A stretch of DNA of 64,000 nucleotides, taken from assembly GCA_017550405.1 (NCBI GenBank), contig JAFZPH010000006.1, forward strand, positions 1 through 64,000, in the 5' to 3' direction. The position numbers and the translations under genes were made by a program. The DNA comes from Bacteroidales bacterium. GTDB taxonomy: Bacteria > Bacteroidota > Bacteroidia > Bacteroidales > P3. Of the stretch, positions 44,704 to 53,416 are shown in pieces. The notes under the pieces are model-generated. The model ran no database searches. It was not told where the DNA came from and saw only the letters and a list, made by a program, of their open reading frames with translations. How positions within the stretch are numbered: position 1 is the first letter of the stretch; each line of letters starts with the position of its first letter.

Positions 44704-46155
44704 ATGAAACGATATGCCAAAGCCACATTGCTGCTATTGCTGGCCGTCGCGGTGGCCTTCCCCGCCCAGGCCCGAAAGAAAAAACTCGGCTACGAGATTA
44801 CCCTCACCATCAACTATGGTGCGGACACCACGATGTACCTAGGCAACTACTTCGCCAAGGGTAACCAAGTGGTGGACACCGCCTACCGCGACAAGAAAGG
44901 CCGCTTTGTCTTCAGCGGCAAGGACACCCTGCCCGAAGGACTCTACTTCTTCGCCAACCCACGGGGCAATTATGTCGAATTTGTGGTGTATCACGAGAAG
45001 CCCTTCTTCACCTTCGAGACCGACCAACGCGACTGGACACAGAATATAAAAGTGAAAGGCAGCCCCCAGAACGATTTCCTCTTCCGCTTCAACCGCCTCG
45101 ACGCACAGGTGACAGCCGACCTGATGGAGCATGAGTCAAAGATGGATTCGACGGCCTTTGCACGCTACCGCTACAAAAAGCTGATGGAACTGGACAGCGT
45201 GAAACTGTCGTTAATCGAGCAGTATCCCGACATGTTTCTCTCCAAAATGATGATGGCGGACAAAGAAGTCATTCCGCCGATAGTGAACAAGCGAGGCGAC
45301 ACCCTGACCATGGACCAGCGTCGGCAGTACTATCTCGAGCATTATTTCGACAACATACCGCTGGATGAGAACGCCATCATCCGTACCCCGAAAGCCATCT
45401 TTTACGACAATGTGATGAACTTCTACGACAACGTGCTCAAGTTCACCCCTCCGCAGGTGATTATCCAGTATATGGACCCCATGCTTGAGCGCGCCAAGAA
45501 AGCACCGGACGTGTTCCAGTATCTGGTCATGACACTGACGCAGAAATACCTGCAGAGCAACGTGATGATATACGACGAGGTGTACGTGCATCTGGTGAAG
45601 AAGTACTATGCCTCCGACGACAACTTCTGGTCGTCGCCCAGTTCTATCGACAAAGAGGTGACGCGTGCCACCAAATGGGAACGGCTGCTCGTCGGCCGCG
45701 AGGCCCCGGAGCTGATACTCTTCGACACAATGCACATCCCCCATTCGCTGCATGCCTTCCCCCACAAATGGAAACTGCTCGTCTTCTGGTCGCCCAACTG
45801 CGGCCACTGCAAGCACATCATCCCCGCAGTATACAAAGCCTTCGAGAAATACACCATGGAGTACGACATCGGAGCCTTCACCATCATGAGCGACCCCGAC
45901 GACAAGACCCGCCTGGAGTGGAAGAAATTCATGGCTGAACACGGCATGAACAGTCCCGCCTGGCTGAGCCTTGACGGCGGCGAGGCCAATGTGGACTGGC
46001 ACGATGTGTACGACATCGTCACCACTCCGCAAATCTACCTGATCGACGAGAACAACATCATCCAGGCCAAGAAACTGGGCGAAGGCACCATCGAGCAAGT
46101 CATCAAAGCCATCTGCGGCCAGTCAACCGCAGGTGAAATGAAAGGTGAAAATTGA
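44704..46155 (+). CDS. TlpA-like thioredoxin-fold exported protein (DUF5106 type)
   Basis: A 483-residue exported protein (MKRYAKATLLLLLAVAVAFPAQA). Residues about 30-130 form a beta domain like the DUF4369 lipid-anchored region (MYLGNYFAKGNQVVDTAYRDK). Residues about 130-320 are helical, as in DUF5106. Residues about 325-475 are a thioredoxin fold with the redox motif CGHC (about 366-369, FWSPNCGHCKHI) and the cis-proline segment TTPQIYLID. This is the usual Bacteroidetes periplasmic thiol-disulphide oxidoreductase layout. Methionines at 44692 and 44701 are alternative starts. The Dcp gene begins 16 bp later, so the two are cotranscribed. Confidence 0.85.
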   Translation: MKRYAKATLLLLLAVAVAFPAQARKKKLGYEITLTINYGADTTMYLGNYFAKGNQVVDTAYRDKKGRFVFSGKDTLPEGLYFFANPRGNYVEFVVYHEKPFFTFETDQRDWTQNIKVKGSPQNDFLFRFNRLDAQVTADLMEHESKMDSTAFARYRYKKLMELDSVKLSLIEQYPDMFLSKMMMADKEVIPPIVNKRGDTLTMDQRRQYYLEHYFDNIPLDENAIIRTPKAIFYDNVMNFYDNVLKFTPPQVIIQYMDPMLERAKKAPDVFQYLVMTLTQKYLQSNVMIYDEVYVHLVKKYYASDDNFWSSPSSIDKEVTRATKWERLLVGREAPELILFDTMHIPHSLHAFPHKWKLLVFWSPNCGHCKHIIPAVYKAFEKYTMEYDIGAFTIMSDPDDKTRLEWKKFMAEHGMNSPAWLSLDGGEANVDWHDVYDIVTTPQIYLIDENNIIQAKKLGEGTIEQVIKAICGQSTAGEMKGEN

Positions 46156-46171
46156 CAAAACGTTACATATC

Positions 46172-48283
46172 ATGAAAAAAACATTATTCATTGCAGGGTT
46201 TGCAGCAGCCACCCTGCTGACAACAGGATGCAAAAAAAGTATGGACAATCCCTTCTTCACACAATGGGGAACACCCTATGAAATCCCCGATTTCGGGAAA
46301 ATCAAGACTGAGCATTACATGCCCGCCTTCGAGGAAGGCATGAAGCAGCAGACTGCCGAAATCGACGCCATCGTCAACAACCCCGAAGCTCCCACCTTCG
46401 AGAACACCATCGAGGCCTACGATTACAGTGGCGAACTGCTCAACAAAGTCTCCGGCGTTTTCTTCAATCTCAGCGAGTGCGAGAACAGCGACGAGATGGA
46501 GGCCATAGCCGAAGAAGTCACCCCCAAGCTGTCGGCACACGGCGACAACATCGCCCTCAACGCCAAACTCTTCCAGCGCATCAAGTCTGTCTACGACCAG
46601 CGCGAGAGCCTCAACCTCAACCCCGAGCAGATGCGACTGCTGGAGGAAACCTACAAAGGCTTCGTGCGTAGTGGTGCCAACGTCCCCGCCGAAAAGCAGG
46701 CCCGTTTCCGCCAGCTCAACGAGCAGATAGCCTCCCTCACCCTCCGCTTTGCCCAGAACGTGCTGAAAGCCACCAACGCCTACCAGCTCGTCCTCGACAC
46801 TGCCCCCGCAGGCATTACTGCCGACCAGATTGCCGCTGCCAAAGAGGCCGCCGATGCCGACCCCGCCACCAAAGGCAAACTCGTCTTCAAGCTCAACATG
46901 CCCAGCTGGGAACCCTTCATGCAGAACTGCGCCGACCGCGAACTCCGCCACCAGATGTGGGAAGCCTACGCCACCCGCTGCAACGGAGGTGAATTCGACA
47001 ACACCAAAATCATCGACACCCTCACCAACCTCCGTCTCGAGCGTGCCAACATCCTTGGCTACAAAACCCATGCCGACTACGTGCTGGAAGACTGCCTCGC
47101 CAAGACTCCCCAAGCCGTGAACGCCTGCCTCATGCAAATCTGGACTCCCGCCCTGGCCAAAGCCAAACAGGAATGCGCCGAATACCAGAAAATGTTCAGC
47201 AAGGACATGGCCGCCGGACAGGCAAAGACAGAAACCCTCCAACCCTGGGACTGGCGCTACTACAGCGAGAAACTCCGCAAAGAGAAATATGACCTCGACG
47301 ACGACGTCGTGCGCCCCTATTTCTCCCTCGACAATGTCCGCGAAGGAGCCTTTGCCACCGCTGGCAAACTCTACGGCATCACCTTCCGCGAGAACAACAC
47401 CCTCCCCACCTACAACAAAGAAGCCCACGCCTACGAGGTCTTGGACGGTGACCAGGTCATCGGCATCCTCTACATGGACTTCCACCCCCGCGCCAGCAAA
47501 CGCAGCGGTGCTTGGATGACCGAATTCCGCGGACAGAAAGTGGACCGCGACGGCAACAACGTCATCCCCATCATCCAGGTAGTCTGCAACTTCACCAAAC
47601 CCACCGCCGACAAGCCCTCCCTCCTCACCTTCGACGAGAGCGAGACACTCTTCCACGAGTTTGGCCACGCCCTCCACGGGCTCCTCAGCAAGTGCCACTA
47701 TCCCTCGCTGGCCGGCACTAACGTCCCGCGCGACTTCGTCGAGCTCCCCTCGCAGATTATGGAAAACTGGTGCCGCCACCCGCAGGTCATGAAAACCTAC
47801 GCCAAGCACTACAAGACCGGTGAACCCATCCCCGACGAACTCATCACCAAGATAGCCGCCGCCCAGACTTACGGCCAAGGCTTCATCAACACCGAACTCC
47901 TCGCCGCCTCGCTGCTCGACATGGCCTACCACAGCATCACCACCCCGCAGCACATCGACCCCAACGCCTTCGAGGCCAACTATCTCAACAGCATCGGTCT
48001 TATCCCGCAAATCATCAGCCGCTACAAGAGCCCCTACTTCCAGCACATCTTCACCACCGGCTACGATGCAGGATACTATAGCTACACCTGGACCGCCATC
48101 CTCGACCATGATGCCTTCGCAGCCTTCGTCGAGAGCGGCGACCTCTACAACCCCGAACTCGCCAAAAAGTTCCGCCACATCCTCGAGAGCGGCAACACTG
48201 TCGAACCCATGCAGATGTACATCGCTTTCCGCGGCAAGGAACCCAGTGTCACCCCGCTTCTCAAAGACCGCGGTCTGATCTAG
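46172..48283 (+). CDS. dcp: M3-family peptidyl-dipeptidase lipoprotein
   Basis: A 703-residue zinc metallopeptidase of family M3 (Dcp/oligopeptidase A group) that releases dipeptides from peptide C-termini. The start at 46172 gives MKKTLFIAGFAAATLLTTGC, a clear lipoprotein signal; a frame from 46145 would overlap the previous gene and spoil it. The zinc motif is HEFGH (about 495-499, in SETLFHEFGHALHGLLSK), with the downstream glutamate region DFVELPSQIMENW and the substrate-site YDAGYYSYTW. Envelope-bound Dcp is common in Bacteroidetes. Cotranscribed with the thioredoxin-like gene. Confidence 0.95.
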   Translation: MKKTLFIAGFAAATLLTTGCKKSMDNPFFTQWGTPYEIPDFGKIKTEHYMPAFEEGMKQQTAEIDAIVNNPEAPTFENTIEAYDYSGELLNKVSGVFFNLSECENSDEMEAIAEEVTPKLSAHGDNIALNAKLFQRIKSVYDQRESLNLNPEQMRLLEETYKGFVRSGANVPAEKQARFRQLNEQIASLTLRFAQNVLKATNAYQLVLDTAPAGITADQIAAAKEAADADPATKGKLVFKLNMPSWEPFMQNCADRELRHQMWEAYATRCNGGEFDNTKIIDTLTNLRLERANILGYKTHADYVLEDCLAKTPQAVNACLMQIWTPALAKAKQECAEYQKMFSKDMAAGQAKTETLQPWDWRYYSEKLRKEKYDLDDDVVRPYFSLDNVREGAFATAGKLYGITFRENNTLPTYNKEAHAYEVLDGDQVIGILYMDFHPRASKRSGAWMTEFRGQKVDRDGNNVIPIIQVVCNFTKPTADKPSLLTFDESETLFHEFGHALHGLLSKCHYPSLAGTNVPRDFVELPSQIMENWCRHPQVMKTYAKHYKTGEPIPDELITKIAAAQTYGQGFINTELLAASLLDMAYHSITTPQHIDPNAFEANYLNSIGLIPQIISRYKSPYFQHIFTTGYDAGYYSYTWTAILDHDAFAAFVESGDLYNPELAKKFRHILESGNTVEPMQMYIAFRGKEPSVTPLLKDRGLI

Positions 48284-48319
48284 CAGATTGAAAGGCGAAG
48301 AAAAGAATGTGTTAATGGA

Positions 48320-48386
48320 TGTTGATATGTTGATATGTTTTGTGCAGATATGAAGTAATCCGTATAAACATATCAACATATCAACA
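48320..48386. repeat. Mirrored TGATATGT oligomer repeat (21-bp perfect inverted repeat)
   Basis: TGTTGATATGTTGATATGTT plus T (48320-48340) is exactly inverted at 48366-48386. It lies 36 bp after the dcp stop and may terminate transcription. Same style as the repeats at 16247 and 20201 but with a different unit. Confidence 0.65.
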
Positions 48387-48412
48387 ATTTTAACGAATTA
48401 ACGAATTCAAGA

Positions 48413-48628
48413 ATGGACAACAACATAAAGAGACTCACCCGCAGTACCTCCGACCGCCGACTGGCGGGAGTATGCGGCGGTATCGCCCAGTACCTCAACG
48501 TCGACCCCACCGTCATCCGCATCCTCTTCCTCATCGCTATGCTCTGCGGCGGCCTCGGCTTCTGGGCATACCTCATCGTATGGCTCGCCGCCCCCGAGGA
48601 CAACCAAGGCACCCTGCAGAACCAATAA
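48413..48628 (+). CDS. PspC domain protein
   Basis: A 71-residue protein consisting of one PspC domain: RLTRSTSDRRLAGVCGGIAQYLNVDPTVIRI followed by one membrane helix (about 39-60, ILFLIAMLCGGLGFWAYLIVW) and APEDNQ. The family is linked to the phage-shock/envelope-stress response, but in Bacteroidetes it often occurs alone. It lies 50 bp before the sigma-factor fusion gene and points the same way, so an envelope-stress connection is conceivable. Confidence 0.9.
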   Translation: MDNNIKRLTRSTSDRRLAGVCGGIAQYLNVDPTVIRILFLIAMLCGGLGFWAYLIVWLAAPEDNQGTLQNQ

Positions 48629-48678
48629 TTTTTTCATCTCCATGCAGTCCTTTATAGACAAAGTGTCTCTTAGGAGAC

Positions 48679-50337
48679 ATGATGGACATGGAAAAACTGG
48701 TTGAGCAAGCCAAATCAGGCGACCGCCAGGCACAGAACACACTGTATCACCGCTACCGGCAGCGGTCCTATGCCGTATGCCGCCGCATCACTCGCGACAA
48801 AGAACTCTCCGAAGAACTTGTCGACGACGCTTTTCTCATTGCCCTCAACAAACTCGACTGCCTCCACGACCCCGACAAATTCGGCGCGTGGCTTTCCGCC
48901 ATTTCCGCACGCCTGGCACTGCGCCAACTGAAACGCCAGCCCGACAGCAAGCCCATCCCGATCTCACACATCGAAGGCTTCGACATACCCTGCGACAATC
49001 ACGATTCTCCCTTCACCCACGAAGAACTGCAATCCGCCATCGACCGTCTGCCCACAGGCTATCGGCAGGTCTTCACCTTGGCGGTGATAGAGGGGCGTCA
49101 ACACAAAGAGATTGCCTCCATCCTGAACATCGAGCCCCATTCCTCCTCTTCGCAACTCTGCCATGCCCGCGCAATGCTTCGTCGCATGCTGGGGCCATTG
49201 ATGTGCCTCCTGCTCTTATCCGTGCCTTTCTTCTTGTTGCAGGATTCGGACACGACACCAGCCTCCACAACCGCCCGTGTCCCTGAAAAGCCACGTGCCT
49301 GTGACCCCGGTTCAACCCCTGTTCCCATCCCCGCTGATGGAAATCCCAATGTCGGGATAATCCCAATCCTGGCAAACAATACGAACAACCCCTGCAGTGC
49401 TGATAGCGTATATGACATACACATCCCCGTCCAAGTCGTTGACGAGACTCCATCGCTCATTCACCCATTAATATCTTCCATCCCATCCATTCACGACAGC
49501 ACCGCTACGACCTGCCGACCAAGGCTATACGAATTCCACAACTCGGGCAAATGGGCTGTAACGGTGGCCTTGGCACCCTCACTCGCTGACAAAGCGACCG
49601 CCCAACGTCCCCATTCCTTGACGCTGCCATCCGCAGTTCCAACCAGTCCCTCCGGACAAGGAGTAGCAGTATCCAACTGGCACGAGTGCAAAGTGTATGT
49701 ACTGCAAAACAGCATGCTCTTCCCACCCGAAGTGGCCCAGGCACTCATACGCATCGCCCAAAGCAACGAGTTGGACAACAATGGCCAAATAATACGTACT
49801 GAATACCACGAGCCTCCCTCCACTATGGCACTGTCACTCCATTACGCAATCGACTCCACCCTCTCGCTCTACTCCGGGATAAGCCACGGTGTATATCGTT
49901 CCTATTTCCAGACGGGTGTCGGGTTGGATCGTATTGACGAACACCAAAGCGTCAACTTCCTGGGCTTACCGATGGGTATCACCTACTGCCCGCATCCCGA
50001 AACACTTTTCGGATGCCATTTCTCTGCCGACATCACGTTGTTGATTCCTCTGTCGTTCCACAGCAGCACCTGCTTCGTTGTCGGTGGCCAAATCGACAGC
50101 CAGCCATCTGCCTACACGGAACAGATACCCCTCTTCAACCACACTACACCTCTCCCCTCCCTTAATTTAAAGGCCGGTCTGAAAGCAGGTTTACACTACC
50201 GCCTCACACCACGCGTCAGTCTCTATGCCGAAGGAGGCGTCAGCTACACCCTACCCTGTTGGCAATCAGTAGCCACCTATTCCTCTCTTCACCCATTAGC
50301 CTTTACCACACAAACAGGTCTGCGCCTCACATTTTGA
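48679..50337 (+). CDS. ECF-type sigma factor fused to a membrane helix and C-terminal beta-barrel
   Basis: One uninterrupted 552-codon frame. Residues about 1-90 are sigma region 2 (LVEQAKSGDRQAQNTLYHRY, ELVDDAFLIALNKLD, KFGAWLSAISARLALRQLKR). Residues about 112-170 are region 4 (IDRLPTGYRQVFTLAVIEGR, HKEIASILNIEPHSSSSQL). At 171-187 is a hydrophobic helix (GPLMCLLLLSVPFFLL). A Pro/Ser/Thr-rich linker runs to about 375. Residues about 382-552 look like a small outer-membrane barrel (TMALSLHYAIDSTLSLYSGI, VSLYAEGGVSYTLPCW) ending in LRLTF. In Bacteroidetes a separate gene of TM-linker-barrel type commonly follows an ECF gene; here both are one protein. A membrane-held sigma factor that may need proteolysis to be freed is inference. 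ATGs at 48679, 48682 and 48688 are possible starts. Confidence 0.75.
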   Translation: MMDMEKLVEQAKSGDRQAQNTLYHRYRQRSYAVCRRITRDKELSEELVDDAFLIALNKLDCLHDPDKFGAWLSAISARLALRQLKRQPDSKPIPISHIEGFDIPCDNHDSPFTHEELQSAIDRLPTGYRQVFTLAVIEGRQHKEIASILNIEPHSSSSQLCHARAMLRRMLGPLMCLLLLSVPFFLLQDSDTTPASTTARVPEKPRACDPGSTPVPIPADGNPNVGIIPILANNTNNPCSADSVYDIHIPVQVVDETPSLIHPLISSIPSIHDSTATTCRPRLYEFHNSGKWAVTVALAPSLADKATAQRPHSLTLPSAVPTSPSGQGVAVSNWHECKVYVLQNSMLFPPEVAQALIRIAQSNELDNNGQIIRTEYHEPPSTMALSLHYAIDSTLSLYSGISHGVYRSYFQTGVGLDRIDEHQSVNFLGLPMGITYCPHPETLFGCHFSADITLLIPLSFHSSTCFVVGGQIDSQPSAYTEQIPLFNHTTPLPSLNLKAGLKAGLHYRLTPRVSLYAEGGVSYTLPCWQSVATYSSLHPLAFTTQTGLRLTF

Positions 50338-50485
50338 ATGGGTGTGTTGTATCTTCGTTGTACCAATCTGGTAAGACCATGCATCGTGGTGTTATAATAA
50401 ATGGAGGCATGCAGTCGTTTGCTTCATTTTAGGCTCTATTGAGATACCGTCCCGGGTCACGGGAGTATCTTAATAAGCAAAAAAA

Positions 50486-51547
50486 ATGTACAAAGTAACC
50501 GATTACCTCTCCAGCGGGCTGCTCTACGCCAACAACACCCTGCGTCCGAGCCACAAGCAATTGAGCCAGCTGATGATTTACGCCACCACGACATGCCAGT
50601 CTCACTGTCGGCACTGTTCCATCTGGAAAAAGCCCCATGAGCATCTTTCCCTCGACGACATTGTGCGTGTGATGCAGAGCCGATGCGTCAACCCCCGCAC
50701 CACCGTGGGGCTTGAAGGCGGCGAGTTTATCCTGCACCCCCAAGCATGCCAAATACTCGATTGGTTTATGCACCACCACCCCAACTTCACCCTCCTCTCC
50801 AACGGTCTCGACCCCGAACGGCTTGCCGCCCTTACGATGCAATACCGTCCCAAACACCTCTACCTCTCCCTCGACGGCGGACGTGAGACCTACCTTCGCA
50901 TGCGGGGCTGCGACGGATATGACCGCGTGATACGAGCAATCGAGGCATTGAAAGACACGTTGCCGTTGTCGCTCATGTTCTGTCTTTCGCCTTGGAACGG
51001 TTTCGACGACATGGAGTATGTCATCCAGCTGGCCTTGCAATACCATATCGACGTGCGGATAGGCATCTACGGCACTATGGCATTCTTCGATACCACCAGC
51101 GACCTCCTTGCCGCCACCGACTTCTCCGCCCGCATCCCGAGAGCCATCCATCGCACCAGCGAGAACTACGACTATGTAGCACTCTACGACCAATGGCGCA
51201 ACGGGCACCTCCGTCTCCCCTGCCTCAGTATCGGCAGCCAGGTCGTCGTCCATGCCAACGGCAATGTGCCGCTGTGCCAAAATCTTGACTGCATCCTTGG
51301 CAACATCCACCATCAATCACTCGACGAGATATACAACAGCCCGTCCTCTATCAGCCTTCAGCACCACTACTGCCAGCATTGCAATGGGTGTTGGATTAAC
51401 TTTCACCGAAAGTACGACATCATCCTGCTCCACACACTCGAGAGATTCCTGCCCAAACCCATTATCGAGAAGGTGTACGGACCCTATTGGTGGTGCGACA
51501 ACCACCATGCCACTTACCGCCAATACTTCAAAACCCTACAGTCATGA
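50486..51547 (+). CDS. Radical SAM protein with SPASM-like C-terminal region
   Basis: A 353-residue radical SAM enzyme. The cluster motif is CQSHCRHC (C37, C41, C44). It is followed by the SAM-binding segment GLEGGEFILHP (in place of the usual GGEP), TLLSNGLDPERL and HLYLSLDGGRETYLRMRG. The C-terminal region has further cysteines: LPCLSIGSQVVVHANGNVPL-C, DCILGN and YCQHCNGCW, a SPASM-like auxiliary cluster pattern. The last 45 residues are aromatic (KVYGPYWWCDNH). The stop overlaps the next gene by 4 bp, so it works with a Gfo/Idh/MocA oxidoreductase. The substrate is unknown. Confidence 0.82.
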   Translation: MYKVTDYLSSGLLYANNTLRPSHKQLSQLMIYATTTCQSHCRHCSIWKKPHEHLSLDDIVRVMQSRCVNPRTTVGLEGGEFILHPQACQILDWFMHHHPNFTLLSNGLDPERLAALTMQYRPKHLYLSLDGGRETYLRMRGCDGYDRVIRAIEALKDTLPLSLMFCLSPWNGFDDMEYVIQLALQYHIDVRIGIYGTMAFFDTTSDLLAATDFSARIPRAIHRTSENYDYVALYDQWRNGHLRLPCLSIGSQVVVHANGNVPLCQNLDCILGNIHHQSLDEIYNSPSSISLQHHYCQHCNGCWINFHRKYDIILLHTLERFLPKPIIEKVYGPYWWCDNHHATYRQYFKTLQS

Positions 51548-52626
51548 TACCCTTGCTCTTCCAACAAATCCGCCGAAAGCGGAGCGAAGCCCGGCTGGCA
51601 CATCCCTGCATGCAACAATATGCCTTCGTGGGTATGGGGAGCCACAGCATGGCCAACCTCTACCCTGTACTCGGTCTGCTGCATGTGCCGCTAAAATATA
51701 TCTGCGTCACCTCACCGCGCAAAGCCGAGCTCATCCGCCGCCACGCCATGAGTGGCTTGTGTGCCCAATCACCCATCGTCACCACTTCGCTGGCGGCAGT
51801 CCTCGACGACCCTGATGTTGCCGCCGCCTTTGTCTCGGCTACGCCTGCAGCCCACTACCACATCGCCACTGCTGTATTGCGAAAGGGCAAAGCCCTGTTT
51901 ATCGAGAAACCTCCCTGCCGCACCCTCGACCAACTTGAGTCGCTTGTTGCCCTGCAGAGACAAACCGGCACGCCTGCCATGGTTGGTATGCAGAAACGTT
52001 TTGCCCCCGCTGTCATACGGCTGAGTTCCTGCCTTAGGGGCAACCCGGTTTACAACTATTCGCTCCGCTATTGTGTAGGCCGCTACCCCGAAGGCGACCC
52101 ATTCACCGAGCTTTTCATCCACCCCCTCGACTTGGTCACACATCTCTTCGGTCCCGCCGAGATTATTACGCTGCGATATACGGGATGCCGCACCACCATC
52201 CTGATGCTTGCACATGGCGACACTGTTGGCACCGTAGAACTGTCAACAGGCTACTCATGGGCGGCACCTGTCGAGGAGCTTATTGTCCACACCCGCTCAG
52301 GTGTATACGCCATGCCTTCCATCGACACACTCAGTTTCCTGCCATCAGGCTCCTCGTTTGCAGGCATACCATGGGAGAAGATCATGCATCCCCGCGTAGC
52401 TGTGGAATATCTGTGTCGCCACGACAGTTTCTCGCCCACGCTGGCTAACTCGTCCTGGATGGAACACGGCTTCTACCACGAGCTGAAAGCCTTTGTAGAC
52501 GAGGTGGAACAGCGACCCACCAACCCTGTTCAGTCCCTAAGCCATACGTTCCCTAGCCGACCTACACTCGAGAGCCTGCTACCTGTATACCAACTACTGA
52601 CCCAGATGACAATACAAAAGGAGTAG
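51544..52626 (+). CDS. Gfo/Idh/MocA-family oxidoreductase
   Basis: A 360-residue NAD(P)-dependent oxidoreductase-like protein. After about 24 basic residues the Rossmann fold begins at YAFVGMGSHSMANLYPVLG (GxGxxS-type loop). It is followed by PDVAAAFVSATPAAHYHIA and the family motif LFIEKPPCRTLDQL. The substrate domain has FTELFIHPLDLVTHLFG, where the histidine is a catalytic candidate. The start at 51544 (MIPLLFQQIRRK) overlaps the radical SAM stop (ATGA); a longer frame to 51487 is rejected. The dinucleotide loop is slightly non-canonical. Probably modifies a sugar or sugar nucleotide; partner of the radical SAM enzyme by coupling. Confidence 0.8.
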   Translation: MIPLLFQQIRRKRSEARLAHPCMQQYAFVGMGSHSMANLYPVLGLLHVPLKYICVTSPRKAELIRRHAMSGLCAQSPIVTTSLAAVLDDPDVAAAFVSATPAAHYHIATAVLRKGKALFIEKPPCRTLDQLESLVALQRQTGTPAMVGMQKRFAPAVIRLSSCLRGNPVYNYSLRYCVGRYPEGDPFTELFIHPLDLVTHLFGPAEIITLRYTGCRTTILMLAHGDTVGTVELSTGYSWAAPVEELIVHTRSGVYAMPSIDTLSFLPSGSSFAGIPWEKIMHPRVAVEYLCRHDSFSPTLANSSWMEHGFYHELKAFVDEVEQRPTNPVQSLSHTFPSRPTLESLLPVYQLLTQMTIQKE

Positions 52627-52663
52627 GTGAAGATGTGACCTCCGATAATTGAGAAAAAAATGC

Positions 52664-52671
52664 TATCTTTG
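52664..52671 (+). promoter_or_regulatory. -7 box for mntP
   Basis: TATCTTTG followed by CA. The upstream block GATAATTGAGAAAAAAATGC (52644-52663) nearly repeats the one before the EVE-like gene. No manganese riboswitch is visible in the 40-nt leader. Confidence 0.6.
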
Positions 52672-52713
52672 CAAAAGGACAATAATGAAGGATAGGAATA
52701 CAATCTGCTAATT

Positions 52714-53301
52714 ATGACTATTGTAGAAGCAATACTGCTCTCACTATCGCTATGTGTGGACTCGCTGGTGGTGTCCACCACGACGGCTTTCCACAGCAAA
52801 ATAAGCTTTCGGCGCGGGGCGCTGATGGCGGCGGTGTTCGGTCTGTGCCAGGCTGCATTTCCGCTGGCAGGGGCTTTGATCGGCGATGTTGCACGGGCTT
52901 TTATTGAGGCCGTGGACCACTGGGTTGCCTTCGGGTTGCTCCTCATGGTGGGCGGCAAGATGATACTGGACGCTATCCGCAACAGGGAGGAGCCGGAGAA
53001 CAGGAAACGTCCCGTAGTCAATGTGGGGACGATGTTCCTGCTGGGCGTGGCCACGAGCATCGATGCCTTTGCCGTGGGCATAGGCATGGGACTCGAACAT
53101 ACGATGGGCGACGTGCTGTGGACGGTGGCGATGATAGGCGGCGTGACCTTTGCGGTTTCGCTGCTGGGTGTCCATCTGGGCCGCCACAATATCCCCGTGC
53201 CAGAACGCACAGCCACCATCCTTGCCGGTGTAGTGTTGATAGGCTTGGGCACGAGAATACTGCTGGAGCATCTCGGCGCAGGTATACCGCCAGTGGGGTG
53301 A
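52714..53301 (+). CDS. mntP: Manganese efflux pump MntP
   Basis: A 195-residue inner-membrane protein with about six helices and the MntP two-repeat layout. The first repeat has AILLSLSLCVDSLVVSTTTAF and the second has MFLLGVATSIDAFAVGIGMG, each with the conserved aspartate in helix 1 of the repeat. GGKMILDAIRN marks helix 3. MntP exports Mn2+ and protects against manganese toxicity. Single-gene unit; no adjacent regulator. Confidence 0.92.
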   Translation: MTIVEAILLSLSLCVDSLVVSTTTAFHSKISFRRGALMAAVFGLCQAAFPLAGALIGDVARAFIEAVDHWVAFGLLLMVGGKMILDAIRNREEPENRKRPVVNVGTMFLLGVATSIDAFAVGIGMGLEHTMGDVLWTVAMIGGVTFAVSLLGVHLGRHNIPVPERTATILAGVVLIGLGTRILLEHLGAGIPPVG

Positions 53302-53416
53302 TTCCGTTAAAAACATTTAAACGCTGTAAGATTTCTGAACCATACTCGTCTAATCGTTGAAGGCTTACGGCAATGTTGAAGCCCTGACAAAATGTGTAAC
53401 AAAAAAGTACAGCATC

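Noticed and set aside
46184..48379. A 731-codon open frame antisense to dcp
   Set aside because: It mirrors the GC-rich third positions of dcp. Its translation is biased in valine, glycine and glutamate, with no recognisable motif, while the plus strand encodes a complete M3 peptidase with HEFGH.
52664..52713. Manganese riboswitch (yybP-ykoY) before mntP
   Set aside because: The leader after the -7 box is only about 40 nt, too short for that structure.
53357..53416. Longer start of the META-like lipoprotein
   Set aside because: The extra 20 residues precede a perfect lipoprotein signal and would block it.
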